DNA of 64,000 nt from Allodiplogaster sudhausi (Eukaryota > Nematoda > Chromadorea > Rhabditida > Diplogasteridae). This document shows, in pieces, positions 35,013 through 46,441 of this stretch; position 1 is the stretch's first letter; each line of letters opens with the position of its first letter. Under the pieces are notes generated by a model. That model ran no database searches and was not told where the DNA came from. It saw nothing but the letters and a program-made list of their open reading frames with translations. The translations under genes and the position numbers were made by a program. Where the stretch lies: NCBI GenBank assembly GCA_945643635.1, contig CALZFC010000268.1, positions 937,501 through 1,001,500 of the forward strand, given 5' to 3'.

Positions 35013-37674
35013 GGGATACTGTAGGACAGCCGCCTACATAGCATGGTCATCACATTTTCTGAACTGTGAATACAGGCTGTAGTGTTCGTGAGAGAAGGGC
35101 GCGTTATGGCTTATTTGTGTCTCCGTTAAAAGGCAAAGGAACGTCTTTGAAAGTATAGAAATTATTTAGGGAAAAAGTGAAATTATTATTTTTTCTCTAT
35201 GCAATAGCAATAATGAAAGGTGATTTTGCTGTCGTTCTCGATATGTAATATGATCCGTTCTTCATTGAAGAAACTTTATTGTCAATGCAATAGTAGTATT
35301 GAAAGTAATGTTGATTCCATACTCGAAATGGAATATGATTATCATTTATTGTCTAATGTAGTAAGGTCAAAATGTTGACAGTTTCCTCCTCAATGATTTT
35401 CAATCATTCTTGGTACATCGAAATATTACAAACATCATGGTGAACAAGAGTGCAAGTACTCTACATACATTGTTTATTGAACACAGAGGCAGGAACATAT
35501 TGAAACGAAATCGTATTATTAATAATAAATTTACTGTGGGGGCACCACAGGGGGTGGGATATGCTATTGAGTTTGAGGCTGAAACACATACATATGGGGT
35601 TCTATCACTAAGGAAAGCGCAGTAGAAGTTTAAGAGACCACATAACTTCACAATTTTATCATACTAAAAATAATAGAAGTTGAATCAAAGATCTAAGAAA
35701 AAAAGATTAGGGCTATAGAAAGATAGTGTTTCTAATCTAATACGTTGTGGTTTTTTAGATGACAGACTAAAGAAACGAGAGTTCGCAGGAATGGTGGATC
35801 GGTATCTAAATTGTGCTGGACTAACAATAAGAAGATTATGTTTGTTTAGGTAATCCAATATGAGGATAAAAATTATACGTTCTATTACCTTGGAGGTTAA
35901 GGAGATTGGACAGAAGGGTTCCCGGGATCGGACAGTTCCCGGGGCAATCGACTAACTAACATTGACAAATAATTCAAGCTTATGATTTCTTCTTAGACAT
36001 TCTATAAAAAGGTAAGATGAGTAGAAGCTGTCAAACATGTGGTAACAGATAATGAAGAAAGGATCGTCTTTCACATCGTCACTTTCAATATTACTAGTGC
36101 ATAGAGTAGGAAGCAATGTAACTATTAGACTATCGCTATCAAATTTATTGTTCGTTCTAGTTGTCTTCCTTGGCGTTGGCAATGTCTTCTTTACTTACGT
36201 CCAACTGATAAGATATATGGGTTAACCATTCATTGACAATACGTTTTGTATGTACATAATATTCATAAGTTGCATACTTGAATTGGTAATGCGAACTGAA
36301 CTTATTGGATATACATTAGTTATGTATCTGACTATTGAACTATAACAAGAATTTTTTGGTCAGTTGTGTATTCTAATATAATTGTTTTTCTGTAGAACTT
36401 CCTCGTATCACAGCTTATTTGTTATAGGCTAATCGAATTAAATAACATTACTTTGTAACGTGCGTTCATCACTTTTGTTTCTTGTAACAATCGACTTACT
36501 AACATTGACAAAATAATTTACGCCTGCCGATTGGAGTTCATAAAATACTTGGTCATCATTTTAGAGGTAGATGCATACTATAAAATATGTATGTTTCTTC
36601 TTCCTGGAAAAAATTATAATGGACTTGGAAAAATACGATGGTGAGACTTGGAAAAATACGATGGTGAATTATTCTAGGTAGGCTTTTGAACTTGGAATAA
36701 ATTATTGTATCACTTGAACATATATCTATGAATGCCTATATCTTTGTAACTGATATTACAGGGAGGCCGATAGCTTTCTTCCTTCATTTATTTATTTCGA
36801 GATTTTCGATAATAATTTCTCTTACTTTATACACAGCTATTGACATCCCTCACTTGCTGTCTTCATTGTACTATATGTATGCACTAACGATTCATGTCTT
36901 TGCATTGCCAACTGTCTTTGTACTGCCTAAATGTTGGGCCCAATATACTAAATAGTGTACATTGAAATAGTTGTTCTTAATTTATGTTTGTACATTTGAG
37001 AATATTTCCGTACAGTTTGTTCATCCTCTCACTACTCATTCTTCCTGGACTTGTGAAAATGCAATGATATAAATTCATGGAGTGTTTGGAGTTGGGAATA
37101 TATTATTGTATAACTTGTCACTTGTACATGTACGTATGTATGCGCACATGTTCAATTGGGAGCTGGTATGACGGTCGATTGGCTCATTGACTCATTGGTA
37201 GTGGTTCGTTTACAAATCAAAAATTCCGATGTTGCATTTCTCCTTTAGGCAAATTCAATTGCTGTATTTATTCGGGACTTGTGATACATATGTCTACTGG
37301 CCGAGATCTGGACTTTTGAAAATACTACGAGGAGTGAATCTCCCCTGGGGTATGATCTGTGATCTCTGATGTATGATCACATTCCACACGAATGTCTACA
37401 TCTTCACTTGCAGCTTGTTAAGATGACCATTTGGCCCATTGGAAACGTTACAACTTTCGACGCAAGCGACTCGGGTTCTAGTCCTTTCGAGACAATATCA
37501 ATTGCTGTATTTTTTCAGGACTTGTTATACTTACTAGCCGAGACTTGAAATGATACCCTATAACCGATGTTCAGGCAAATCAATTAATATTATTAGAAAA
37601 ATATTTAGTCAAACAAATGTTGGTCAAAATGATCGATTTGTACTTCATTGGTATATACATCAGTTACAGAGATG
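35013..37674. other. AT-rich gene-poor region
   Basis: No ORF above background and no splice chains that I can support. It contains a small direct repeat (GGAAAAATACGATGGTGA, twice, at about 36629 and 36650). The base composition changes from CT-rich to AT-rich near 35050 and stays so to about 38750. Confidence 0.5.
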
Positions 37675-37682
37675 TATAAATA
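37675..37682 (+). promoter_or_regulatory. TATA box of the small CxxC gene cluster
   Basis: TATAAATA, 27 bases before the first ATG. Between them is CTTCTCTCTAG, which could be a trans-splice acceptor. Either way the leader is extremely short. Confidence 0.5.
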
Positions 37683-37708
37683 GACCTCTCACTTCTCTCT
37701 AGTCATAC

Positions 37709-37990
37709 ATGATGTCTGACCGAAAGAATCCTGTTGAGGCTAAGAAGCCTGAGTCTGCTATTACTCCTTCTGTTGAAATTAAGTCGGAGAAAGAATCTGT
37801 TAAGATTGAAGCTGAAAAGGATCTTCATTGTGGTGACTGTGATATTGCAACTGGTTTTAGTCTCCGTAGGCATATGAGGCGTATGAATCCTACTGAGGAG
37901 AGAACCACTCGTTATATTCGACCCGTTGGAACTATTAACCTATTGGTTGACGAGCAAGAGAACCTTTATGTTCAGTTTCGTGACGTGTAA
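37709..37990 (+). CDS. Small CxxC protein 1 of the compact cluster
   Basis: Single exon, 93 aa, starting MMSDRKNP. The N-terminal half is Lys/Glu-rich; then DLHCGDCDIATGFSLRRHMR resembles a partial C2H2-type finger (C-x2-C...F..L..H) without the second histidine. It ends VDEQENLYVQFRDV. Its stop TAA (37988-37990) shares its last base with the ATG of the next ORF. It has its own TATA box. I do not recognise the family. Confidence 0.55.
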   Translation: MMSDRKNPVEAKKPESAITPSVEIKSEKESVKIEAEKDLHCGDCDIATGFSLRRHMRRMNPTEERTTRYIRPVGTINLLVDEQENLYVQFRDV

Positions 37991-38352
37991 TGTCTCAATC
38001 CTCTGAGTCTTCTACTTCATCCCACCCACGAAAACGTAGAAAGGAATCTCATAAGGTTTGAATTATTAAATTGTATTAATTACCATATTTTTATTTATTT
38101 TAGAAATCTTTTAACGATCTGGTGGAAGCTTACAAACCACCCGAAATTATTCGTCCTGCGATTATCCGTGAGCAGTATTTAATATTCTTGGCAGTTTGTC
38201 AAAAGTGTGCAAAGAGAAATGCCTCTACCTCTACATCACGTAAAATTAGTCTTAGTTTATGTGAATCGTGTCATCAAGCAAATCGGAATATACAGACAAC
38301 CATTTTTCACAATATCGTTGTGAAGAATGGAAACGATCGTGTCAATATTTAG
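37990..38352 (+). CDS. Small CxxC protein 2 of the compact cluster
   Basis: Two exons (37990-38055, 38104-38352) around a 48-base intron encode 104 aa. It begins MSQSSESSTSSHPRKRRKES, with a basic cluster that could be a nuclear localisation signal. AYKPPEIIRPAIIREQYLIF and a CQKC...CESC pair 17 residues apart, typical of a zinc ribbon, follow. The start overlaps the previous stop codon as TAATG, so both may be read from one mRNA. The function is unknown; a nuclear zinc-binding protein is the simplest guess. Confidence 0.6.
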
Positions 38353-38381
38353 TGTTAACTATTCAACAGAGGAAGACGGTG

Positions 38382-38643
38382 ATGTCTCAGGTATGTCTTT
38401 ATATTTTCTATTTTTTATAACTTTAAAATTTTAAGATACACTGGACCCCTCAATGGAACAACTTGCTGGAAACTGGCATGAATGGCATGAACCACCTGGA
38501 ATCGCAGATATTCGTTGTCTCAATTTTCCTTGAACCCTTATTGTAAATTTATGCCGTGTATGTGCAAAATTTAATGCCGAACAGCAAGATGGAAAGATTG
38601 AATTGATTCTTTGTAAACCTGTTGTGTTACTTACAAAACTGTG
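38382..38643 (+). pseudogene. Degenerate paralogue of small CxxC protein 2
   Basis: ATGTCTCAG then a 45-base intron (38391-38435). The following frame reads EPPGIADIRCLNFP, a TGA, then LCRVCAKFNA...KIELILC, which aligns with KPPEII..., VCQKCAKRNA and KISLSLC of the gene before it. The in-frame stop and loss of the second CxxC argue for a pseudogene. A start inside the upstream frame is also possible. Confidence 0.5.
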
Positions 38644-38845
38644 AACAATATCAGCTTTTATAATATTCGTGTTAAAGATGTTCATGATTCATTGCAATAA
38701 ATATATTTTTTAAATGTTTGAGAGTTACATGACGATGTAAAATGGTTGAAAATGTTGAAAGGTATGTACACTTATACATTCCACAACGAGCATCCAGAAA
38801 ATTATGAATCATCTTGACAAGAAGACAATGTAGTGTGTTGGTACT

Positions 38846-38900
38846 GTCTTTGTTGGGTGATCCTTAAGGTCCCCGGTTCGAGTTCTCTTAATCAAGGACT
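38846..38900 (+). other. tRNA-like sequence
   Basis: A B-box-like GGTTCGAGTTC lies at 38875-38885. The A-box side (TGTTGGTACTGTC) is weak and no full cloverleaf is apparent. Confidence 0.25.
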
Positions 38901-39160
38901 TTTGTGTTCTTTGATTAATGTAATGGGTGGAGCTTGGGATACGGAAGTGAGAGATTATAGAGAAAGAGAGAAATGGACGTGGCTTAGAGATCCGGAAGAG
39001 TGATTCATTGTTAAGTCTGTCTCCTTGAAGTGTGGTTGTTTGTTTGAGAGAGAGATATAGATTTAGATAGTGACGTCATTTAGTTACATGTATGTATGTG
39101 AGTCATTGTGATTACGAAATGTGGGCGGAGCTTAATTACGTTGCGTTACGTTACTACGTT

Positions 39161-39290
39161 ACGTTAGGGGCGGGTCCTATTTACGTTAGGGGCGTGGCCT
39201 ATTTACGTTAGGGGCGGGGCCTATTTACGTTAGGGGCGGGGCTTATTTACGTTAGGGGCGGGGCCTATTTACGTTAGGGGCGGGGCTTAT
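39161..39290. repeat. 22-bp minisatellite, six units
   Basis: Unit ACGTTAGGGGCGGGGCCTATTT with variants GGGTCC, CGTGGCC and GGGCTT. The last unit is cut at 20 bases. Each unit holds a GGGGCGGGGC (GC-box-like) core. Confidence 0.95.
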
Positions 39291-39548
39291 ACGGAACACA
39301 AACTATAATCACAAACTACAATGATCACAACACAAAGCACAAAGATCACATTCTGGTCACCAAGACCCCCACTATCATCATCATATGCTTATTTTGAAGA
39401 TATTATCGAGCTGTATAAGATATTTGATTTTCATTAACTATGAATGCTAATGAGGAGACGAGCATGGATGAAGTATGCGTGTGGAATGGGATATTTCTCT
39501 ACAGCAATGGCGAAATGAGCGTTAATTCTCCAAAACAACGTGGACAAA

Positions 39549-39620
39549 TTGCTCCGAAACTCATCATTCACCCGAGCAGCTTGGCCTGCGAGTGGTCGCC
39601 TCTCCGATCAGCTCTCGGGC
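39549..39620 (+). promoter_or_regulatory. Conserved core upstream element of array unit D
   Basis: Near-identical to that of unit A, and preceded at 39384-39470 by the same ~87-bp block as unit A. Confidence 0.6.
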
Positions 39621-39653
39621 TGTCTCCCTCTCGCTGCTCCCTTCGTCTCTCTG

Positions 39654-41524
39654 ATGGCGCCCTCTCGTGCTGCCTGCTCTCTGCCATTCTGCCTCTTTGT
39701 GCTCGTCCTTCTTCATTCGACTTCCGCCGGCAAATGCCACCCAGCCGCGACTCCACTTGTTTGGTGGATCGAAGCTGTAAGAATTTTCTGCACACATATT
39801 CCTAATTTTCTAAAATTACACCCAAAGCACAATTATTCAGAGTGCCCTTCAGGGGAACAGAAGGTGAACGCAACAAATTTTGAACGCCTACAACAAACTC
39901 GAAATTTTGAACGCCTACAACAAACCCGATTTGAATTTTAGGTTACTTCCTGCGTCGACTGGGACAATGGAAATCGTTGTGAGGAGAAGTGCACGTTGTT
40001 CGCGAGAGGCGACAAACACTGCGTGCACTACATTCACGGTGACGGCAAAACATTGCAAGAGTGCGAACGAAGCGTATCCAATGAAGTCGTAATAGGTTAG
40101 AATTTGTGATAATAATATTTTGCACTATGTCACGCGAACACAGGCAATAAAAGGACAAAAATTCCGTTGAGAATGTTTCATGTTGCATTCTCAAAAAGGC
40201 TCAAAATAGCTGTGAATTTCTATATGAATTTCGCAATTTAGAGTATCGCAACGGTAGTTTCTACAACATGAAGGCAGTCTGCGGAAATAGCGACAATGAC
40301 TGCTATCTCGACATGAGAGAATATCCTAACGCCACGGACAACATCAATGCATATCTTGGAGAAAGCCTCCGCCAAAGCCAATCCAACGGAACCTTAATTT
40401 TCGAAGACTTTTATGAGGTTGTAGAAGCACTAAATGAATTAATGTAGACCAGTTTGTTTTGACTATTAAATGGTAATTAAGAACAAATTTATTAAAATAA
40501 CTATAACCTAATGTTTAACTATTTTAATATGTCAAATGATTTCGATTTTCACAGGTGAAAGCGATTCTAAATGGCACGTCACCACCATATAAGAGGTGAA
40601 CTTTTTAATGAGGTAGAAGGCATCCACGAATGATGGATTGAAAATGAAAAAAAATTCGCCGTAAGCAAAGAAGAAAATGGATGATGCAGTCTGAGGTGAA
40701 AGTTAAAACACCAAAAAATAATGGTTTTGAAATTAGGAAATACATTTGAAGAATAGAGGCTAAAAGTAATCCATCACCACCTCAACAATCTAATCACAAA
40801 GTGTTCAGGCGTTTTATCATCAGAAAAATAATGAAAATTAAATTTTTTTAAAAATTAATTTCAGCACAAGCACCACCAACACGCCTGCGAGCACTTCCAC
40901 GACCACGTTAGTGTCTTATTTTTCTTCCAGTCGTCTTCCGTCAAATAGTTTTATTCACTATAAACAAAAGAGTACATTTCAGCGCAACAACGACTTCGGC
41001 CAGAACAGCAACCACTGATCCAATGAAGACATCCACCGCCATGTTGGGAGTCTTTCTTTTTTAAAGTCATTTTTGATCGACGAGTTTTAATCACAATGAA
41101 CCAAAGGGTAACCTTCAGCATACTCGTTTTCGCTCTTGCTCGAAATGTAATGAAACTTTTGAAAAACTTCATATCGCTTCGTAAAGTCAAATAAATACAA
41201 AAGAGAGTATAATGAAATACAAATATTTATGTTTTATATACGAAAATTCAAATATTTATGTTTTTAGCTCGTCCTTTTCGCTAGAAGAAGCGCTACCCCA
41301 TATGAAGCCGATTTACACGTTTCCCGTATGTAGAATTGCTTACGATAATTTTAGAAGATAATATTTTATCCTATAATTTTACTAGAATATTACAAAATAC
41401 TAAAGGAACCTTCCATTTTCAGTTCTTCTGGGTGGGCGTGGCCTTCTTCGCTGTCGCCGTTCTGATTTCTCTGGCAGTCATTGTGCTTCAGTTCTGCGAA
41501 ATCGATTCCGTTCTCACTTCCTGA
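39654..41524 (+). CDS. Array unit D: intact Cys-rich, Thr-stalk membrane protein (type 2 tail)
   Basis: The reference member: exons 39654-39776, 39942-40095, 40242-40417, 40555-40595, 40865-40906, 40983-41042, 41268-41325 and 41423-41524 give 251 aa, all with GT-AG junctions. A signal peptide (MAPSRAACSLPFCLFVLVLL, then HSTSA) leads to GKCHP. Exon 2 is SCVDWDNGNRCEEKC...CVHYIHGDGKTLQEC and exon 3 is MKAVCGNSDNDCYLDMREY, with NAT and NGT sequons. The mature part has eight cysteines up to the linker VKAILNGTSPPYKR. Two Thr-rich exons (STSTTNTPASTSTT and TTTSARTATTDPMKTSTA) form a mucin-like stalk, followed by EEALPHMKPIYTFP, the membrane helix FFWVGVAFFAVAVLISLAVI and a short tail CEIDSVLTS. 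It is predicted to sit on the cell surface. AATAAA starts 4 bases after the stop codon. The family is not recognised. Confidence 0.85.
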
Positions 41525-43289
41525 ATGAATAAAGCTTGTTGTTTTATGTGATTTCGTACGGAGCCAAAAATTTATTTAGCCATCGAAGTATGCATCTAGG
41601 TATATAGCTTAATGCTCGATTTAAACGGACACAAAAAAAAAATTTTTTTTTGTTTGCCATGAACGAGTTCTCCGAAAGACGCATGAAGTCTTTTAATGTG
41701 CGTGAGTATACTTAACAACGCTTGTGGATTATTTACTGGTGTCGCGCGGAGCGGCGTGGTGGTCGAGGGAGTTGAGATTTTGGGATGCGGTTTTTTTAGG
41801 ATGGTAAATGAATATTGGGGCTACGTTTTGGTATGGGTTTGGTATTTTTGGGTTTGGAGTTTGGGGTCGACACCGGCGGCCAAAGTTTCAACTTTTTGGC
41901 GCAACGTTGCGCTAGGTTGGCCATTTTAAGCGTTTGTATCTTTTGAACGGAGAGGAGTTGCTGAATGAAAAAATATGACTCGATAGCCGATGTCTTAATT
42001 ATTAAGATTCCTTATTGGTTTGTTGATAGTGCCTCAGAGTTGGCCAGGGGGCGTGGCCAAAATTTTACCCCATTTTTTGGCCCTTTTTTGCTCTGTATTT
42101 GCTCACTTTTTCAAAATCTGTACCCGAATTTCTTTGTTTCGACATATGTCATGTAGTTTTGGACGGCGCATCGACTGATCTATTGCAGATGTCCTGAAAG
42201 TACCAATATCGATAGATACGAGCCAAAAACAGGCGGACCCATTTTGTTAGGAGCGAACATTTGAAAAATCAATAATCGGAGATTAGTTATTGGACCTGAA
42301 CGGGACATTCAGAATATTGTACAGTTTTACGAGGGCTTTCATATGAGCCTACTCACGTTTGGCTGGGTTTCCAAAAAAGTGTCCTGATGGGGCCGTGAAA
42401 TGTCAAATTTTTGGGAGGCCATTTCGGCGGCTGTTTCTTCTCGGGGATTGGCCATATGGCAACGTTTATATATCATTCTGTAGCTTTTGCGAAGGCGAAC
42501 AAATGTCTCATACAAAACGTTTTTATACAACGATGTTTTTGATCTACTTTTGGGGTCAGCATGTTTAGGCCACTTTTTCGACCATACCTATCACTGACAC
42601 TTATTGGGGAATATTTTTTATTAAGATAGAGCCTAAAATTAGCTATCGAATGATATAGTGTTTGTCGGTATTCGTTAAGGCATATTCGAGATATGAATTA
42701 TTTTGTGGCTTTTTGGTACATTTTCATCTCACGCAGATATTCTACCGACCCAGGTTCGGAGTCGCGCGCGGGCAAACCCTTTTGCGCGCTTTTGTATGAC
42801 TCCAAATTAAACAAAGCCTATGCTAGGACATAACCAAGACTCCAAGGGAGATAATGGGTGGAAAATGTGATACCAGGTCCCCCCATAGCTCCGCTAGTTA
42901 CTATATGTACATAGATATGAACAGACTCCTCAATAGGATTGCTGACATTAAGAATGAGAAAAATAATAGAAAGTGAAATGTAAAATTATGTTTTTGTTGA
43001 CAGTTTTCATGATTTACACGAAGAAGTTGAGTTCTTGGAAGCGTTAAATCATCTTCTCTCTATTTTTCTGGTCTTCTTAATCGAGTTGGCAAGCGTTCCG
43101 GGTTCCAAGCATTTCACTAATCATATGGTAAGGAAAACGTTTACATGATAAACTTTCCCATCATAAGTATTTTGCGTAACTCTTTAAGTCAATTTAATTT
43201 TTATGAAGGGAATTCATATGTATGTTAAATGCTAGTTCAATCCATCGAGTTCTTCTGTAACCACGATTAAAGCTTTCCAATTCCCAAAC
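41525..43289. other. Intergenic, repeat-like DNA
   Basis: 41560-41690 is the 3' flank shared with other units (CATCGAAG...TTAATGCTCGATTT). About 41730-42900 has an even GC content unlike its surroundings, with GGGGGCGTGGCC and GCGCGCGGGCAAACCCTTTTGC. It could be a dispersed non-coding repeat, but I find no ends or coding potential. Confidence 0.4.
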
Positions 43290-43898
43290 GAATGCTCTTT
43301 CGAACTCATATCAAGCAAAAAGGCGCAATTGCCAGAGTGAATTGTGGTGCTTTATATGGAGAGCTGCAGTCATCAGCTTTTTTCAAAAGGATATACACGT
43401 TTTATAAAAGAAAAACCAAAATTAGGATAGCTGTCCATGAAACAGTGTCAAAATGGAACTGCTCAATGCAAATCGATAATATGTTCCTTGGCGAACGAAA
43501 TTCATCGAATCGAATTAAGCAGATTTGGTCTATCATGAAAAAACATGCGCTTTCTATTCTTTCTCATTTGAAAGGAATCATCTCATCGGAGTATGCAATG
43601 AAATAACGAATTTTGACGATTGGATACGGGGAAACTTGAAGACTCGGTTTCACAGCTTATCTCAGCAGCCAGGCCAGCATCTACCAACAAAGAAGGCAAC
43701 AACCACCCTCGAAGAACCAGCGAGGAGAGAATGATTATGTATTAATGCGTGAAAAATAAGAATGCAAATAAAAAAGTGGCTAAGCTAATGAGGGGACGGG
43801 CAGGCATGAAGGAAACGTGTGGAAGTGGATATTCCACGGCAGCAAGTTCGAAATAGGCATCAAAATGCAAAATTTTGTTCCAAAACAACTTAGAAACA
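43290..43898. repeat. Upstream duplicated block of units B and E (copy 2)
   Basis: Partner of 26590-27237, same orientation, with small indels. Confidence 0.8.
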
Positions 43899-43975
43899 TT
43901 GCTCCGAAACTCATCATTAACCCGAGCTGCCTGGCCTGCGAGTGGTCGGCTCTCCGATCAGCTCTCTGGCTTTCT
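43899..43975 (+). promoter_or_regulatory. Conserved core upstream element of array unit E
   Basis: TTGCTCCGAAACTCATCATT, CCTGCGAGTGGTCGGCTCTC and CGATCAGCTCTC are present, matching unit B at the diagnostic GGCT position. Confidence 0.6.
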
Positions 43976-44023
43976 CTGCCGCTCTCTTTCTCTCCCTTCT
44001 CTCTCCTCGTCTCTCTTCCCCTG

Positions 44024-45731
44024 ATGGCGCCCTCTCGTGCTACCTGCTCTCTCGCATTCTGCCTCTTTGTGCTCGCGCTTCTTCATGCGACTTCCGCCGG
44101 CGAATGCCACCCACCCTTCATTCGCGGCGTTATTGGCGGAATCTTCGCAGATGTAAGAATTTTCTTCAGATATTCCTAATTTTCCCAATTGGTTCTCCGG
44201 TGCACTCTTATTCAATGCCCTTTAGTAGGGGGGGGGGTTCTAAAGGAAGGGACTGCAAACAATTTTGAACGCGCACAGCAAACTTCATCCCGACATGACT
44301 TTTAGGTTTCTGAATGCCGGGGAAAATGGTGTAAGGATATCTGCGCTTGGTTGTCATTCGAAACCGAAGATTGCGTCCACAACATCGACAGCAATGGCAA
44401 GAGATCAAAACACTGCATCAGCGGCTTTGATGATACGATAATCAAGATTGGTTAGAATTTTTAGCAATAGCATGTTTCACTGTATTTCGTATGCACGCAT
44501 ACATACTAGTCAAGGACAACAATTATTGTTATAACATTTGTGAATGATGGAGTCTTAATGTTTTCCATTAATTTTCTGCTGTATTCTAAAAAAAAATAGA
44601 GGTATGAATGTCTTAATTTAGTCTGGCGCGACGGTCGTTTCTTGAATCTGAAGGTAGTCTGCGGAGTGAAAGAAAAGGACTGCTACCTCAACATCATCGA
44701 GTATCCCAACGCGACTTCCAACATCCTTGCCTACCTCGGAGAAAGCAGCATGCAAAGCCAATCCGCAGGAACTTTTCCATTGGCTAACCTTGATCAGGTT
44801 ACAGTAGAACTAAATTAAACTCAGTACAATCTTTATTGTTTCAGTATACTATCATTATAAAAAAAACTACTTTTAGAAGATGTCCAAAATAAAAATATTA
44901 AAAATCCTTTCATTTTTCACAGGTGAAAGCAATTCTTAATGGCACATATCTCCCGTTCAATAGGTGAGATTTTCTATCATTAAGGTATGAATTATGGACT
45001 GATGACGAAAAATAATTTGCTTAAAAAAAAATAATTTCAGCACAACCACCACGAGCACTTCCAAGACCACGTTGGATTTCTTATTTTTATATTTTTATTC
45101 CAGTCATTTCCCGTCAATTTAGTTTTATACCCTATAAACAAAAGGAAACATTGCAGCCCAACAACGACTTCCACCACTGAGCCAACGAAGACATCCACCG
45201 CCATGTTGGGAGTCTAAGAAGAATTTTTAAATTCATTTTTGTTCGATGAATTTTAAACACGACGAACCAAGGAATAAATTGCAGCCCAAGCCCATGACGC
45301 ACTGAGCCAATGACGACATCCACTTCCATGTACGGACATTAAAGAAGATTTTTTGTCGTATTTGGATCTTGCTCGAAATTTAGAGAAGGAAAATGAATAA
45401 AAAATATATCTTTTGTAAAGTCAGAAAAATACATAAGAGAGTTTAATGAAGAAAAAACATTATCTGTGAAAATTTACTATTTATGTTTTTAGCTCGTCCT
45501 TTCTTCAAGAAGAAGCGCTGCCGCATCTGAAGCCGATCTACACATTTCCCGTACGCTATAATAATAATAATAGAAATGTTTACTTCTGTGATAAAAATTG
45601 GTTTTCCTAAAGGATAATTCAATTTAAAGTTCTTCTGGGTCGGTGTGGCCTTCTTCGCTGTCGCCTTTCTGATTTCTCTGGCAGTCATTCCTCTTCAGTG
45701 CTGCGAGATCGGTTCTGCTCTCACTTCCTGA
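44024..45731 (+). CDS. Array unit E: Cys-rich ectodomain, Thr stalk, type 2 membrane tail
   Basis: Exons 44024-44152, 44306-44450, 44622-44797, 44923-44963, 45041-45070, 45157-45204, 45493-45550 and 45630-45731 give 242 aa with all phases closing. Exon 2 (SECRGKWCKDIC...CVHNIDSNGKRSKHC) has lost the WDNG motif and is the most diverged in the array. Exon 3 has VVCGVKEKDCYLNIIEY. From the end of exon 3 on, the gene is nearly identical to unit B, including the optional exon at 45285-45329 with the same in-frame TGA. The tail is FFWVGVAFFAVAFLISLAVI. The poly(A) hexamer is AATACA here. A run of ten G lies in intron 1 (about 44226). Confidence 0.8.
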
Positions 45732-46441
45732 ATGAATACAGCTTCTTGTCGATTTGGCTATCGAAGACGATATATTGCTTAATGCTCGATTTAAACGAAC
45801 ACATGTCGAGACACACAAAAAGGTGTTTGATATATCATATAGCGTTTCTTTTTTGTGTTTCATGAATGTTACGAATGGCTGACAATGAGTGATAGGTTAG
45901 CTCGCCTTCAAATAAAATTCTCCTTTCTGTAGAAAGACAAGAGTTATGTTCTCCAAACTGTTACGCCGTCTCTACAATGCTATTTAACCGATCCTGAAGA
46001 ATTAACACATTCGATTGTAAGCTAGATTCCTAACATTAGAATGAATCGTAAACAAGTAGCACAATGTAAATACATTGAACGAGTTCTCGGAACGCTTAAG
46101 TGATAGACGATGAATTGATTTAGTGTTTTAGATTTATACAGCTTCCTCAATAGGTTTGCTGGCATTGAGAATGCAGAAATAACCACCACAAAAAAATCTA
46201 TTCAGTCGATTCAGTGTAAGATCATTCCGAAGAGCAAAGTTAAGCTAAGTTAAATCCACTCACTCCCTAGTTGAAGTCGAAATTTGCGATGCCTGGGGCA
46301 GCACACGTAAGAATACGAAGAGAAGTAGCATTTCTTCAGCAAGTAGTGTAGAATAGTATTGATAAAATAAATATTTAATCACATTACTATTATTATTATT
46401 GCGCAAAAGCAAATTACGAGGAAAACCAAGATTTGAATTTC
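45732..46441. other. Intergenic between units E and F1
   Basis: Starts with the shared 3' flank (GGCTATCGAAGACGATATATTG...GTCGAGACA). No exon 1 or exon 2 of the family can be found before F1, so the 5' end of that unit is missing. Confidence 0.55.

Noticed and set aside
37709..37990. Canonical C2H2 zinc finger
   Set aside because: Only one histidine in place; the pattern is incomplete, so it is described as CxxC only.
37675..38643. Calling the small CxxC cluster a viral integration
   Set aside because: The TAATG overlap and compactness are suggestive, but no viral hallmark protein is recognisable, so origin is left open.
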